NCBI RefSeq assembly: GCF_001439685.1
Contig: NZ_JYLH01000005.1
Span: 248,001-312,000, forward strand
DNA length: 64,000 bases
From: Pseudomonas libanensis
GTDB lineage: Bacteria > Pseudomonadota > Gammaproteobacteria > Pseudomonadales > Pseudomonadaceae
Reading direction: 5' to 3'
Under the pieces are notes generated by a model. That model worked only from the letters and a program-made list of their open reading frames with translations. It did not search any database and had not been told where the DNA came from. The first letter of the stretch is position 1. Every line of letters begins with the position of its first letter. Positions 33,599-41,416 of the stretch are shown piece after piece. Both the position numbers and the translations under genes were made by a program.

Positions 33599-33697
33599 GC
33601 ATCCTTGCCGGTGTTGCCTGGCATCCCTGCCATCGCTTCGATGGCGTCCTTGCCGATGTTGCGTGCCTTCCTTGTCTTCCTTGGCAGCATCCTTGCC
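33599..33697 (-). repeat. imperfect ~22-nt tandem repeat with GGA motifs
   Basis: On the plus strand the core GCATCCTTGCC recurs at 33599, 33621 (CCCTGCC variant), 33644 (GCGTCC variant) and 33687, with a weaker unit near 33665. In the minus-strand RNA each unit gives GGCAAGGAUGC, so at least six GGA motifs occur within about 110 nt. The period is not a multiple of three. Confidence 0.6.
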
Positions 33698-33737
33698 GCC
33701 TCCACCAGGCCTTGTTGGCTGGCTTGAGGTGAAGAAT

Positions 33738-33805
33738 ATGCATGTATGCATATACAGTCAATGCACAAATGCATTTATTTTTGCTATGGAAATGCACATA
33801 TGCAT
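33738..33805. promoter_or_regulatory. three palindromic operators in the tailocin promoter region
   Basis: Three 14-bp near-palindromes: ATGCATGTATGCAT (33738-33751), ATGCACAAATGCAT (33761-33774) and ATGCACATATGCAT (33792-33805). They lie between the repressor terminator and the tailocin leader. Centre distances are 23 and 31 bp. They are likely binding sites of the S24 repressor encoded next to them. Confidence 0.7.
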
Positions 33806-33848
33806 TTACAGCTTTGCGGGCCAGGGGTTTGGCGGTTTTCTGCGGGCG

Positions 33849-33875
33849 AAAAAAAACCCGCTCATGGGCGGGTTT
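33849..33875 (-). terminator. intrinsic terminator of the repressor gene
   Basis: Minus-strand AAACCCGCC, loop, GGCGGG-type stem and eight Ts, 18 bp after the repressor stop. It insulates the tailocin promoter region from repressor transcription. Confidence 0.85.
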
Positions 33876-33892
33876 CGTCTTACGCGAGGAGG

Positions 33893-34627
33893 TTAACGGG
33901 CGTACATGCCCCACCAGAAAACATGTCCGAGGATGCTGATCTGCTCATCCTGGATATCCTGGAAGCTGTAGTCCTCATCCGGATGCTCATCACGGTTGAA
34001 ACTGCGCAGGCGGATTCCCGAAGGCAGGCGATAGAGCTGTTTGACCCGCAGTTGGCCGTTGTGGTTGATAGCGTACAGATCACCATCGACGATATCGCCG
34101 ATGCCGCTCTTGCCGGCATTCACGCCAACCGTGGCGCCGTCGCGTAGTACCGGCAGCATGCTGTTGCCGCGCACCGTCACGCACTTGGCCTGGTCGAACT
34201 GCACGCCGTTATGCCGCAGGCTACGCTTGCCGAACCGCAGGCTGGCCTTCTCGCTTTCCTCGATGACGAATCTTCCTGATCCAGCAGCCAATTCAACCTC
34301 GCGCAGAAAGGGGATCGACACCTCGTCATCATTGACGGGAGTGTCGTCGTCCCACAGGCTTATGTCCTTGAGTTCCGAATGCATCGGGTCGCGCCCTTCG
34401 TCGCGCAACCCACCCACCGCAGCGCGCCCGCGCAATTGGTCGGTGCTCACGCGAAAATACTCGGCAATGCGGGAGATGTGTTTATCCGACGGATCAACGA
34501 TCTTGCCGCTGAGGATCCGGGACAGTGTGGATTGAGGTACGCCGGTACGCCGGTGAAGCTCCGTGGGGGAGATCCGGTCGCGGTCCAGCAGCTCTCTTAA
34601 GACGATAGAAACGTTGCGTTTTTGCAT
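33893..34627 (-). CDS. XRE / S24 (LexA-peptidase) repressor, PrtR/cI-like
   Basis: 244 residues from MQKRNVSIVLREL. The N-terminal helix-turn-helix is SPTELHRRTGVPQSTLSRIL (residues ~21-40). The C-terminal S24 domain has an Ala-Gly cleavage site in ELAAGSGRF, the nucleophile Ser in VRGNSMLPVLRDG and the general-base Lys in RVKQLYRL. RecA-stimulated self-cleavage should inactivate it after DNA damage. It is likely the master repressor of the tailocin genes and of itself. No PrtN-type activator gene is in the window. A start at 34663 is possible but overlaps the operator. Confidence 0.92.
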   Translation of the reverse strand: MQKRNVSIVLRELLDRDRISPTELHRRTGVPQSTLSRILSGKIVDPSDKHISRIAEYFRVSTDQLRGRAAVGGLRDEGRDPMHSELKDISLWDDDTPVNDDEVSIPFLREVELAAGSGRFVIEESEKASLRFGKRSLRHNGVQFDQAKCVTVRGNSMLPVLRDGATVGVNAGKSGIGDIVDGDLYAINHNGQLRVKQLYRLPSGIRLRSFNRDEHPDEDYSFQDIQDEQISILGHVFWWGMYAR

Positions 34628-34663
34628 AACGCGGATAGTGACGGGAGTTTTCGGGGTTGGCAA

Positions 34664-34687
34664 ATGCTAATTTGCATATTTATGCAT
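34664..34687. promoter_or_regulatory. operator-like palindromes upstream of the repressor gene
   Basis: ATGCTAATTTGCAT (34664-34677) and overlapping GCATATTTATGCAT (34674-34687) share the ATGC-N6-GCAT pattern of the three sites at 33738-33805. They indicate autoregulation. Confidence 0.65.
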
Positions 34688-34722
34688 TAAACAGCCGATT
34701 CTGATTAGCCTGAAACAAAATA

Positions 34723-34738
34723 CTGTATATGCAAACAG
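34723..34738. promoter_or_regulatory. LexA-type SOS box between repressor and Panacea gene
   Basis: CTGTATATGCAAACAG, a full CTG-N10-CAG. It is 96 bp from the repressor start and about 130 bp upstream of the Panacea gene. It partly resembles the repressor operators (TATATGCA), so a dual or repressor-only role cannot be excluded. Confidence 0.65.
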
Positions 34739-34870
34739 TTAAATGCTCACTATTATCCCCAGCGGCCTGAGGTAAGACGCGGCAAATGAACAGGCTCCCT
34801 TGCTTATCGACAATTCAGGGGCTATGTATAAAACTCGTCAATCACCTAGCCAGCAACGACGGAGGTGCTC

Positions 34871-35359
34871 ATGGCTTATTCAGCGCTAGCTGTTGCTAAC
34901 GCCTTCATTGAACGCGCGAAGGAAGGCAAGGTTTCGGGCCTGACCCCGATGAAGCTGCAGAAACTGCTGTTCTATACGCAGTCCTGGCATTTGCGCGAAC
35001 GGGACCAGCCCCTTATGGATGACCACTTCGCCCGCTGGCAATATGGCCCGGTCATCCCGTCGCTTTACCATGAGTTGAAATCCTACGGTAATCGCCCGGT
35101 GACCTCGCTGCTCAGCAACCTGAAGCCCGACGCCGAAGACATTGTCTTCGTGACACCGAGGGTTCCTGAGAGCGATACCTACACCCATCGCTTGATTGAC
35201 CGGATCATTAACAAATACGGCAAATGGTCCGGCACCCAACTGTCCAACCTTTCCCACGAGGACGGCACAGCCTGGGCCCTCAAGGGCGCCGACGGTTCCG
35301 CCATTGACTGGGAAGACATGGCAGCACTCATTCACCCAAAGAGCCGCATCCGTGAGTGA
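34871..35359 (+). CDS. Panacea (DUF4065/SocA-like) domain protein, probable antitoxin
   Basis: 162 residues from MAYSALAVANAFIERAKEGK; GGAGG lies directly before the ATG. Panacea-domain signatures are LTPMKLQKLLFYTQSWHL around residue 24, FARWQYGPVIPSLYHELKSY around residue 56, and WSGTQLSNLSHEDGTAW near residue 120. Panacea proteins act as antitoxins (PanA) for many unrelated toxins; SocA also serves as protease adaptor. The gene overlaps the following membrane-protein gene by 8 bp. It diverges from the tailocin repressor. Confidence 0.85.
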   Translation: MAYSALAVANAFIERAKEGKVSGLTPMKLQKLLFYTQSWHLRERDQPLMDDHFARWQYGPVIPSLYHELKSYGNRPVTSLLSNLKPDAEDIVFVTPRVPESDTYTHRLIDRIINKYGKWSGTQLSNLSHEDGTAWALKGADGSAIDWEDMAALIHPKSRIRE

Positions 35360-35723
35360 AGAACTCGACAACCTGGAACTCACCCTGCCCCCCGTGGCAG
35401 GGCCCGACCAGGACACCCAGGCCGGTGGCGAGCAAGCCCTGGGCACCGACGATGAAAGAAGCCAGAACCTCAAAGACCAGAAGGCCGAACGGCAACTGCG
35501 CAAGAAGTATGCGGGGCGTGCGTTTTGGTTCGCTGCCTGCGGGGTGATTTTCTGGGGGGTCCTGCTGGTGTGGAATGGCTGGTCGACGTATTACTCGGGT
35601 AAAGCGCCGTTCTCGGACAATGTATTGATTGCCATCACTACGGCGACTTCAATCAACTTGTTTGCGGCGTTTCTTGGGGTGATCAGAGGGTTGTTTCCGG
35701 CTAGTGGGCGTAAATCCAAATAG
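35352..35723 (+). CDS. small two-helix membrane protein, probable toxin partner of the Panacea protein
   Basis: 123 residues with a GTG start inside the end of the Panacea gene. The first ~50 residues are acidic and polar. Two membrane helices follow: FWFAACGVIFWGVLLVW (~residues 56-72) and VLIAITTATSINLFAAFLGV (~87-106), and the tail is basic (GLFPASGRKSK). Several proven PanAT pairs have membrane-active toxins, so overlap plus membrane nature supports a toxin role. The family is not recognised by me. Confidence 0.65.
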   Translation: MSEELDNLELTLPPVAGPDQDTQAGGEQALGTDDERSQNLKDQKAERQLRKKYAGRAFWFAACGVIFWGVLLVWNGWSTYYSGKAPFSDNVLIAITTATSINLFAAFLGVIRGLFPASGRKSK

Positions 35724-35818
35724 TCTGGTCGTACTCATGCCCTGACTTCTCTATATCCGGCATTGAGTTGTGAGCCCGCAAAAGTCAGCTCATTATTTTC
35801 AAGGCACTGATCGGTTTT

Positions 35819-35941
35819 TTAGTTTTTGCCCACCTTATCCAGCAGCGACCGGTTGCAAAGATCGCACCGCGGTGGAGTTTCATCTTGCGACCGTAGCGTG
35901 AAGCCGCACCCGCGGCGGCTTCTGTCAATAGAGGTTTGCAT
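35819..35941 (-). CDS. possible zinc-ribbon microprotein
   Basis: 40 codons starting MQTSIDRSRRGCGFTLRSQ and ending LLDKVGKN. A CDLC pair and a single earlier Cys could bind zinc. It lies 25 bp downstream of the dehydrogenase gene in the same direction. A short Cys-containing frame of this size can arise by chance, so confidence is low. Confidence 0.3.
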   Translation of the reverse strand: MQTSIDRSRRGCGFTLRSQDETPPRCDLCNRSLLDKVGKN

Positions 35942-35966
35942 CATGTGGCCTTCTTTGTGGCCTGGG

Positions 35967-37022
35967 TCAACGCGCGGTGGCGGCAGCACTGAATGCGTGG
36001 ATCTTGTCGACGATCTGGCGTGACGCCGTCCGGATTGCCGTGGTGGTATTGCCAGCGATGTGCGGCGTCAATTGCGCATTGGCAATAGCGGTCAATGGCG
36101 AGTCGAAGCGGTCTTTTTCAAGGGCAAAGGTATCGATGGCAACGGCTTTGATATGCCTGGGAAACTGGCGCATGAAGGCGGCCAGCTGATGTTCGTCGAC
36201 GATCCCGCCGCGCGCGGTATTGATGAGGATTGATCCCTGGCGCATCTGCTGGAACTCGGCAGTGCCGAACAAGCCTCGGGTCTGCGGGGTGAGCGGTACG
36301 TGGATCGAGACGATATCCGCCTCGGGCAGTAACTGTTCAAGACCTGCCCGTCGTTCAAGCCCAAGGCTGTGCGCCACCGGTTCGGTAAAACGTTCGGACC
36401 CGGTGGCGATCACCTTGATGCCCAGCGCCGCAGCCTTGCGCGCCACCTGCCGGGCAATGCTGCCGGTGCCCACCAGCCCAAGCGTCAGTTCGGCGTATTC
36501 GCAGGCAGGAGCCAAGGAGCCTTTTGCCCAATGGCCGTTGTGCGTTTCGGTGTTGTAGTCATCAAGGTCGCGCGACAGAAACAGCGCCTGGGCCACGACG
36601 TATTCGGCAACAGCGGCCGCGTTGGAGCCCGGTGTGTTGAGGATCGCCACGCCACACTGCTCGCACGCCAGCCGATCAATATGATTGATCCCTGTGCCAG
36701 CCTGGGCAATGGCGCGCAGTGGCGTGGCCAACCCCGGCGAGGTGGCAGCGCGGATCAGGCCAGCGCCCAAGGGGATGTTCAGGCGCGTCTTGAACACGCT
36801 GTAGCCCCCGGCCTGACTCACGGCGGCAATAAATCCAGGCTCGTCATGGCAGTTGATATCGGCATAGTGAATGCGCGTGCCGTAGTGCTGCCGAATGCGC
36901 TCTTTGTCCGCGGAATAATGCAGGTTGAGGGTGATGCCCAGGCCCAGTTCAAGAAAGCGATCGACTTCCTCAAACAGTAACGGCGGCCCGGGGGCGTCCA
37001 GTATCAGGGTGGTAAATGCCAT
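35967..37022 (-). CDS. D-isomer-specific 2-hydroxyacid dehydrogenase
   Basis: 351 residues. The NAD-binding motif is LGLVGTGSIARQVARKAAAL (~residues 180-199), with Ala in place of the third glycine. Catalytic region signatures are INTARGGIVDE (~268-278) with the Arg, and the His in LTPHIAGNTT (~325). The family reduces 2-keto acids or oxidises D-2-hydroxy acids; the substrate is not clear. It lies between the tailocin island and mutS and may be island cargo. There is no obvious operon partner. Confidence 0.85.
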   Translation of the reverse strand: MAFTTLILDAPGPPLLFEEVDRFLELGLGITLNLHYSADKERIRQHYGTRIHYADINCHDEPGFIAAVSQAGGYSVFKTRLNIPLGAGLIRAATSPGLATPLRAIAQAGTGINHIDRLACEQCGVAILNTPGSNAAAVAEYVVAQALFLSRDLDDYNTETHNGHWAKGSLAPACEYAELTLGLVGTGSIARQVARKAAALGIKVIATGSERFTEPVAHSLGLERRAGLEQLLPEADIVSIHVPLTPQTRGLFGTAEFQQMRQGSILINTARGGIVDEHQLAAFMRQFPRHIKAVAIDTFALEKDRFDSPLTAIANAQLTPHIAGNTTTAIRTASRQIVDKIHAFSAAATAR

Positions 37023-37300
37023 ACAGTTGGTCCTCTTGGAGGGTAGCGCCTGTTAGCGATTCGTGCAGAACGAAGGGATGGTCATCTTCATTAAAGAGTT
37101 TGAATAAGGGAAGAGCGTGTCCACGAGACAAATTTGCTAATTTCGCCCGTCAACACTACCAAGTGGACAAACCACGTCCCCAGTTGCCCCCCACCATCAC
37201 GCCGGTTGCCTTGATTGCCGGTTTCTCACCCTGCGCACAGCTGCCACCCAAACCTGTGAGAAGGTTCGTGGCAGTTCCTCAAATCAAGGAGCTTTCACTT

Positions 37301-37378
37301 ATGTGCTTCTATATTTACCGCACCAAACGGCGTCGCCCCTCTCGATTCATTTCCTCCGTGCTCGGAGGTGCTGTATGA
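37301..37378 (+). CDS. short basic leader peptide overlapping the DUF3077 gene
   Basis: 25 codons, MCFYIYRTKRRRPSRFISSV and four more residues. AAGGAG stands 9 nt before the ATG, and its TGA overlaps the next ATG as ATGA. It may be a translated small protein or a device coupling translation of the DUF3077 gene. The region 37023-37300 before it shows no gene. Confidence 0.5.
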   Translation: MCFYIYRTKRRRPSRFISSVLGGAV

Positions 37379-37650
37379 ATTCTGTGCAAGACCTGACCAC
37401 CCTCGGCGTCACCCCCTTCTCCTTTCACTCCGACCAGCCTCTATTCCGCGTCAACAGCGGTGTTTCCCTGCAAGAAGCCTTGCATCACGCCTCCAATCTT
37501 CTCCATGTCGCCAAGCTGCTCGCAGAAGACGCGGCGATGACTAAGGAGACGGGCCGTTATGCCTGGACGTCGCATTACTTGCAGGAAATGGTCAAGGCAG
37601 TGGTTGATGATGTGGTGAAGGTGTTGGACTCGCCGGTTAATGCTCAGTAA
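37375..37650 (+). CDS. DUF3077-family protein
   Basis: 91 residues from MNSVQDLTTLGVTPFSF. Pseudomonas DUF3077 pattern: PLFRVNSGVSLQEALHHASN, then LLHVAKLLAEDAAM and WTSHYLQEMVKAVVDDVVKV. A helical cytosolic protein. DUF3077 genes are often present in many copies per Pseudomonas genome, and the function is unknown. Translation is probably coupled to the upstream 25-codon frame. Confidence 0.8.
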   Translation: MNSVQDLTTLGVTPFSFHSDQPLFRVNSGVSLQEALHHASNLLHVAKLLAEDAAMTKETGRYAWTSHYLQEMVKAVVDDVVKVLDSPVNAQ

Positions 37651-37864
37651 GCCGCGAAAATAGAAAAGGCGGGTAACCGCTAACCTGTGTCGGCGCCGCT
37701 TCTTTAGTGATGGATATCGGGGCGGCACCGCTTTTGCTTTTTACCTATCCGTTTGCGACCTGCGCCCCCCCGACCTCGCGTGTTAACCTTGCCGCCATCG
37801 CACAAAATGCTGGGCCAAGCGCCCCCTTTGCCCCATCACTTTCAACGAATTTGCCTACTACCCA

Positions 37865-40456
37865 ATGAGTAAAAACACTTCAGACCTGTCCTCCCACACC
37901 CCAATGATGCAGCAGTACTGGCGCCTGAAAAACCAGCACCCTGATCAGTTGATGTTCTATCGCATGGGCGACTTCTACGAGATCTTCTATGAAGACGCGA
38001 AGAAGGCCGCCAAGCTGTTGGACATTACCCTGACCGCGCGCGGGCAGTCGGCGGGGCAGTCGATTCCGATGTGTGGGATTCCTTATCACTCGTTGGAAGG
38101 CTACTTGGTCAAGCTGGTCAAGCTGGGCGAGTCGGTGGTGATCTGTGAGCAAATCGGTGACCCGGCCACCAGCAAAGGGCCGGTGGAACGCCAGGTGGTG
38201 CGCATTATTACCCCGGGCACGGTGAGTGATGAGGCGTTGCTGGATGAGCGTCGCGACAACCTGATCGCTGCGGTATTGGGCGATGAGCGGCTGTTCGGCC
38301 TTTCGGTGCTGGATATCACCAGCGGCAATTTCAGTGTGCTGGAGATCAAGGGCTGGGAGAACCTGCTGGCGGAGCTGGAGCGTATCAATCCGGTGGAGTT
38401 GTTGATTCCGGATGATTGGCCCAAGGACTTGCCCGCAGAGAAGCGTCGTGGGACCAAGCGTCGTGCGCCGTGGGATTTCGAGCGCGATTCGGCACTGAAA
38501 AGTCTGTGCCAGCAGTTCTCGGTGCAAGACCTTAAAGGTTTTGGCTGTGAAACCCTTACATTGGCCATCGGCGCCGCGGGTTGCTTGCTCAGCTATGCCA
38601 AGGAAACCCAGCGCACCGCCCTGCCGCATTTGCGCAGCCTGCGTCATGAGCGTCTGGACGATACCGTGGTGCTCGATGGCGCCAGCCGTCGCAACTTGGA
38701 GCTGGACACTAACCTGGCCGGTGGGCGTGATAACACCCTGCAATCGGTGGTCGACCGTTGCCAGACCGCCATGGGCAGCCGCTTGCTGACCCGTTGGCTG
38801 AACCGTCCGCTACGGGACTTGACCGTGCTGCAAGCGCGTCAGACGTCTATTACCTGCCTGCTGGACGGCTATCGCTTTGAAAAGCTGCAGCCGCAACTGA
38901 AAGAAATCGGCGATATCGAACGTATCCTGGCGCGAATCGGCCTGCGTAACGCGCGGCCCCGTGACTTGGCGCGCCTGCGTGATGCCTTGAGCGCCCTGCC
39001 GCAGTTGCAAGTGGCGATGACCGAACTGGACACGCCGCACCTGCAACAGCTTGCCGTCACCGCTGGCACTTACCCGGACCTCGCGGCACTGCTGGAAAAA
39101 GCCATCATCGACAACCCGCCCGCGATCATCCGTGATGGCGGCGTGTTGAAAACCGGCTATGACAGCGAGCTGGATGAGCTGCAGTCCCTGAGCGAAAACG
39201 CCGGGCAGTTCCTGATTGACCTGGAAGCCCGCGAAAAAGCCCGCACCGGCTTGGCGAACCTTAAGGTCGGTTACAACCGTGTCCACGGTTACTTCATTGA
39301 GCTGCCAAGCAAGCAAGCCGAGTCGGCGCCTATCGACTATCAACGCCGTCAGACCCTCAAGGGCGCCGAGCGTTTTATCACCCCGGAGCTCAAGGAGTTC
39401 GAAGACAAGGCGCTGTCGGCCAAAAGCCGCGCCCTGGCCCGGGAAAAGATGCTTTACGAAGCCTTGCTCGAGGATTTGATCAGCCGTTTGGCGCCATTGC
39501 AGGATACCGCCGCCGCCCTGGCGGAGCTGGATGTACTGAGCAACCTCGCCGAACGAGCGCTGAACCTTGACCTGAACTGCCCACGGTTTGTCAGCGAGCC
39601 GTGCATGCGCATTGTTCAAGGCCGCCACCCAGTGGTAGAGCAGGTGTTGACCACGCCATTCGTCGCCAACGACCTGTCGCTGGACGACGATACCCGCATG
39701 TTGGTGATCACCGGTCCGAACATGGGCGGTAAATCCACCTACATGCGCCAGACCGCCTTGATTGTGCTGCTGGCCCATATTGGCAGCTTTGTGCCGGCGG
39801 CCAGCTGCGAGCTGTCCCTGGTGGACCGTATTTTCACACGGATCGGCTCCAGTGATGACCTGGCTGGTGGCCGTTCGACCTTCATGGTGGAAATGAGCGA
39901 GACCGCCAACATCCTGCACAACGCCACCGAGCGTAGCCTGGTGCTGATGGATGAAGTGGGTCGCGGCACCAGCACCTTCGACGGCCTGTCCCTGGCCTGG
40001 GCGGCGGCCGAGCGCCTGGCGCATTTGCGCGCCTATACGCTGTTTGCCACCCACTACTTCGAACTGACGGTGTTGCCGGAAAGCGAACCGCTGGTGGCCA
40101 ACGTGCACCTCAATGCCACTGAGCACAATGAGCGCATCGTGTTCCTGCACCATGTGCTGCCGGGGCCGGCCAGCCAGAGTTACGGCCTGGCCGTGGCGCA
40201 GTTGGCCGGTGTGCCGAATGACGTGATCACCCGCGCCCGCGAGCACCTCAGCCGCCTGGAAACCACGGCCCTGCCCCATGAAACGGTGGTTGCCAGCCCC
40301 ACCAAGGCCAGCAAGAAACCCGCGGCGCCGTACCAGAGCGATCTGTTCGCCAGCCTGCCCCATCCGGTACTGGATGAGTTGTCCAAGCTTGACCTGGATG
40401 ACTTGACACCACGTAAAGCGCTCGAAATGTTATATGCACTGAAGACTCGGATATAA
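37865..40456 (+). CDS. mutS: DNA mismatch repair protein MutS
   Basis: 863 residues. The mismatch-probing Phe-x-Glu is in [12 protein letters not shown] (~residue 36). The Walker A motif is [15 protein letters not shown] (~617), Walker B with [16 protein letters not shown] (~690), and FATHYFELT follows. The C-terminal end [17 protein letters not shown] is the tetramerisation/clamp-binding tail. MutS recognises mismatches and recruits MutL. It forms the right border of the tailocin insertion region. Confidence 0.98.
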   Translation: MSKNTSDLSSHTPMMQQYWRLKNQHPDQLMFYRMGDFYEIFYEDAKKAAKLLDITLTARGQSAGQSIPMCGIPYHSLEGYLVKLVKLGESVVICEQIGDPATSKGPVERQVVRIITPGTVSDEALLDERRDNLIAAVLGDERLFGLSVLDITSGNFSVLEIKGWENLLAELERINPVELLIPDDWPKDLPAEKRRGTKRRAPWDFERDSALKSLCQQFSVQDLKGFGCETLTLAIGAAGCLLSYAKETQRTALPHLRSLRHERLDDTVVLDGASRRNLELDTNLAGGRDNTLQSVVDRCQTAMGSRLLTRWLNRPLRDLTVLQARQTSITCLLDGYRFEKLQPQLKEIGDIERILARIGLRNARPRDLARLRDALSALPQLQVAMTELDTPHLQQLAVTAGTYPDLAALLEKAIIDNPPAIIRDGGVLKTGYDSELDELQSLSENAGQFLIDLEAREKARTGLANLKVGYNRVHGYFIELPSKQAESAPIDYQRRQTLKGAERFITPELKEFEDKALSAKSRALAREKMLYEALLEDLISRLAPLQDTAAALAELDVLSNLAERALNLDLNCPRFVSEPCMRIVQGRHPVVEQVLTTPFVANDLSLDDDTRMLVITGPNMGGKSTYMRQTALIVLLAHIGSFVPAASCELSLVDRIFTRIGSSDDLAGGRSTFMVEMSETANILHNATERSLVLMDEVGRGTSTFDGLSLAWAAAERLAHLRAYTLFATHYFELTVLPESEPLVANVHLNATEHNERIVFLHHVLPGPASQSYGLAVAQLAGVPNDVITRAREHLSRLETTALPHETVVASPTKASKKPAAPYQSDLFASLPHPVLDELSKLDLDDLTPRKALEMLYALKTRI

Positions 40457-40598
40457 CGCAGACGCTTGCAAGCTGGTAGACTCTCGCGCGGTTTGGGATG
40501 CTGTGGGCTTTTAGCCTGGCCTGCAGACTATCGCTCCCAAACCTCGCGAGCCCCGCCGGAAGGGGTTTCGCTGCCGCCGCCTGAGGAGAAAATTAGAA

Positions 40599-40922
40599 AT
40601 GACCTTCGTCGTCACCGACAACTGCATCAAGTGCAAGTACACCGACTGCGTAGAAGTGTGTCCGGTGGACTGCTTCTACGAAGGCCCGAACTTCCTGGTT
40701 ATCCACCCGGATGAGTGCATTGACTGCGCCCTGTGTGAGCCGGAATGCCCGGCCGTCGCAATTTTCTCCGAGGACGAAGTCCCGGCAGAGATGCAGGAGT
40801 TTATTCAGTTGAACGTCGAGCTGGCGGAAATCTGGCCGAATATCACTGAGAAGAAAGATCCGCTGCCCGATGCCGCGGAGTGGGATGGCAAGAAAGGCAA
40901 GATTGCAGACCTCGAGCGCTGA
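40599..40922 (+). CDS. fdxA: 7Fe ferredoxin FdxA
   Basis: 107 residues. Cysteines in [18 protein letters not shown] and [12 protein letters not shown] bind one [3Fe-4S] and one [4Fe-4S] cluster. The long C-terminal segment with [17 protein letters not shown] is typical for the Azotobacter-type FdxA. GAGGAG precedes the start. Order mutS-fdxA-rsmZ as in other pseudomonads. Confidence 0.96.
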   Translation: MTFVVTDNCIKCKYTDCVEVCPVDCFYEGPNFLVIHPDECIDCALCEPECPAVAIFSEDEVPAEMQEFIQLNVELAEIWPNITEKKDPLPDAAEWDGKKGKIADLER

Positions 40923-40940
40923 TAGCATCGTCGCCCCCTA

Positions 40941-40963
40941 AAAGGCCCCTTGCGGGCCTTTTT
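40941..40963 (+). terminator. intrinsic terminator of fdxA
   Basis: AAAGGCCC, short loop, GGGCCTTTTT, 20 bp after the fdxA stop. Confidence 0.9.
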
Positions 40964-40999
40964 GCGTTTCTGAAGGACGCTTTTACTTTTCTGCAGGCG

Positions 41000-41131
41000 A
41001 AAAAAGGGGCGGTATGACCCGCCCACATTTTTTCCCTAGTCCCTTTATTCCTTTTCATCGTCCTGATGAATCGCATCCTGCGACGTTCCTTCAAACCATC
41101 GTTCCTTGATGGCTGTGTCAATCCGTGGACA
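41000..41131 (-). ncRNA. rsmZ: small regulatory RNA RsmZ
   Basis: About 131 nt on the minus strand, starting near TGTCCACGGATTGACACAGC and ending in a strong terminator (GGGCGG, loop TCATA, CCGCCC and six Ts). It contains at least seven GGA motifs in hairpin loops or between hairpins (AAGGAACG twice, CAGGATGC, CAGGACGA, AAGGAATA, GGGACTAGGGA). RsmZ binds and removes the translational repressors RsmA/RsmE. Promoter elements TTGAAC and TAAGAT with a 16-bp spacer precede it. Location after fdxA is conserved; rpoS, its usual next neighbour, is not here. Confidence 0.93.
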
Positions 41132-41303
41132 CAGGACTGATCTTAGAGGGTTCAATGAGAAGTTCAACGGGATCCAACGTGCGAACTGACACGCGCCCTC
41201 ACCAAGATTAAGATAAATAATTGTTATATTTCAAATAGATAGAAAAAACCCGCACGCATTTGAGACGTACACACCCAGCAAAAAAACCAAACGCTTACGA
41301 GAA

Positions 41304-41321
41304 AGTAAGCGAATGCTTACA
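41304..41321 (-). promoter_or_regulatory. GacA upstream activating sequence of rsmZ
   Basis: Minus-strand TGTAAGCATTCGCTTACT fits the GacA box TGTAAGN6CTTACA with one end mismatch. Its centre is about 180 bp upstream of the rsmZ start, as reported for other Pseudomonas rsmZ genes. A second half-site pattern CGCTTAC lies at 41292-41298. Confidence 0.9.
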
Positions 41322-41371
41322 CGCCCAATTGGGTAATGCGCGAAGTCGCGTGCTTGACCTGTAAGCGAGCC

Positions 41372-41400
41372 AAAAAAAGCCCCGACCACGTCGAGGCTTC
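41372..41400 (-). terminator. intrinsic terminator of mrp
   Basis: Minus-strand AAGCCTCGACGTGGTCGGGGCTT followed by seven Ts, 17 bp after the mrp stop. Confidence 0.85.
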
Positions 41401-41416
41401 TTGTCCTTCGACTGGA

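Larger units (their letters stand above)
33303..33737 (-). other. long untranslated leader of the tailocin operon (no clear gene)
   Basis: About 435 bp between the operator cluster and the holin ATG. It contains a ~22-nt imperfect tandem repeat (33599-33697) and a terminator-like hairpin (33373-33397). Minus-strand frames here (for example 33586-33774) lack convincing start sites and protein character. An attenuator, antitermination site or RNA-binding-protein target is plausible. Confidence 0.5.

Noticed and set aside
33586..33774. 62-codon minus-strand frame with KDA-like repeats in the tailocin leader
   Set aside because: It starts inside the operator region, has no ribosome site, and the DNA repeat period is not a multiple of three; repeats are more likely to act at RNA level. 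Not fully excluded.
41118..41192. 24-codon frame with GTG start (MSVRTLDPVELL...) before rsmZ on the minus strand
   Set aside because: It covers the rsmZ -35/-10 promoter and transcription start; protein-like look is coincidental with conserved promoter sequence.
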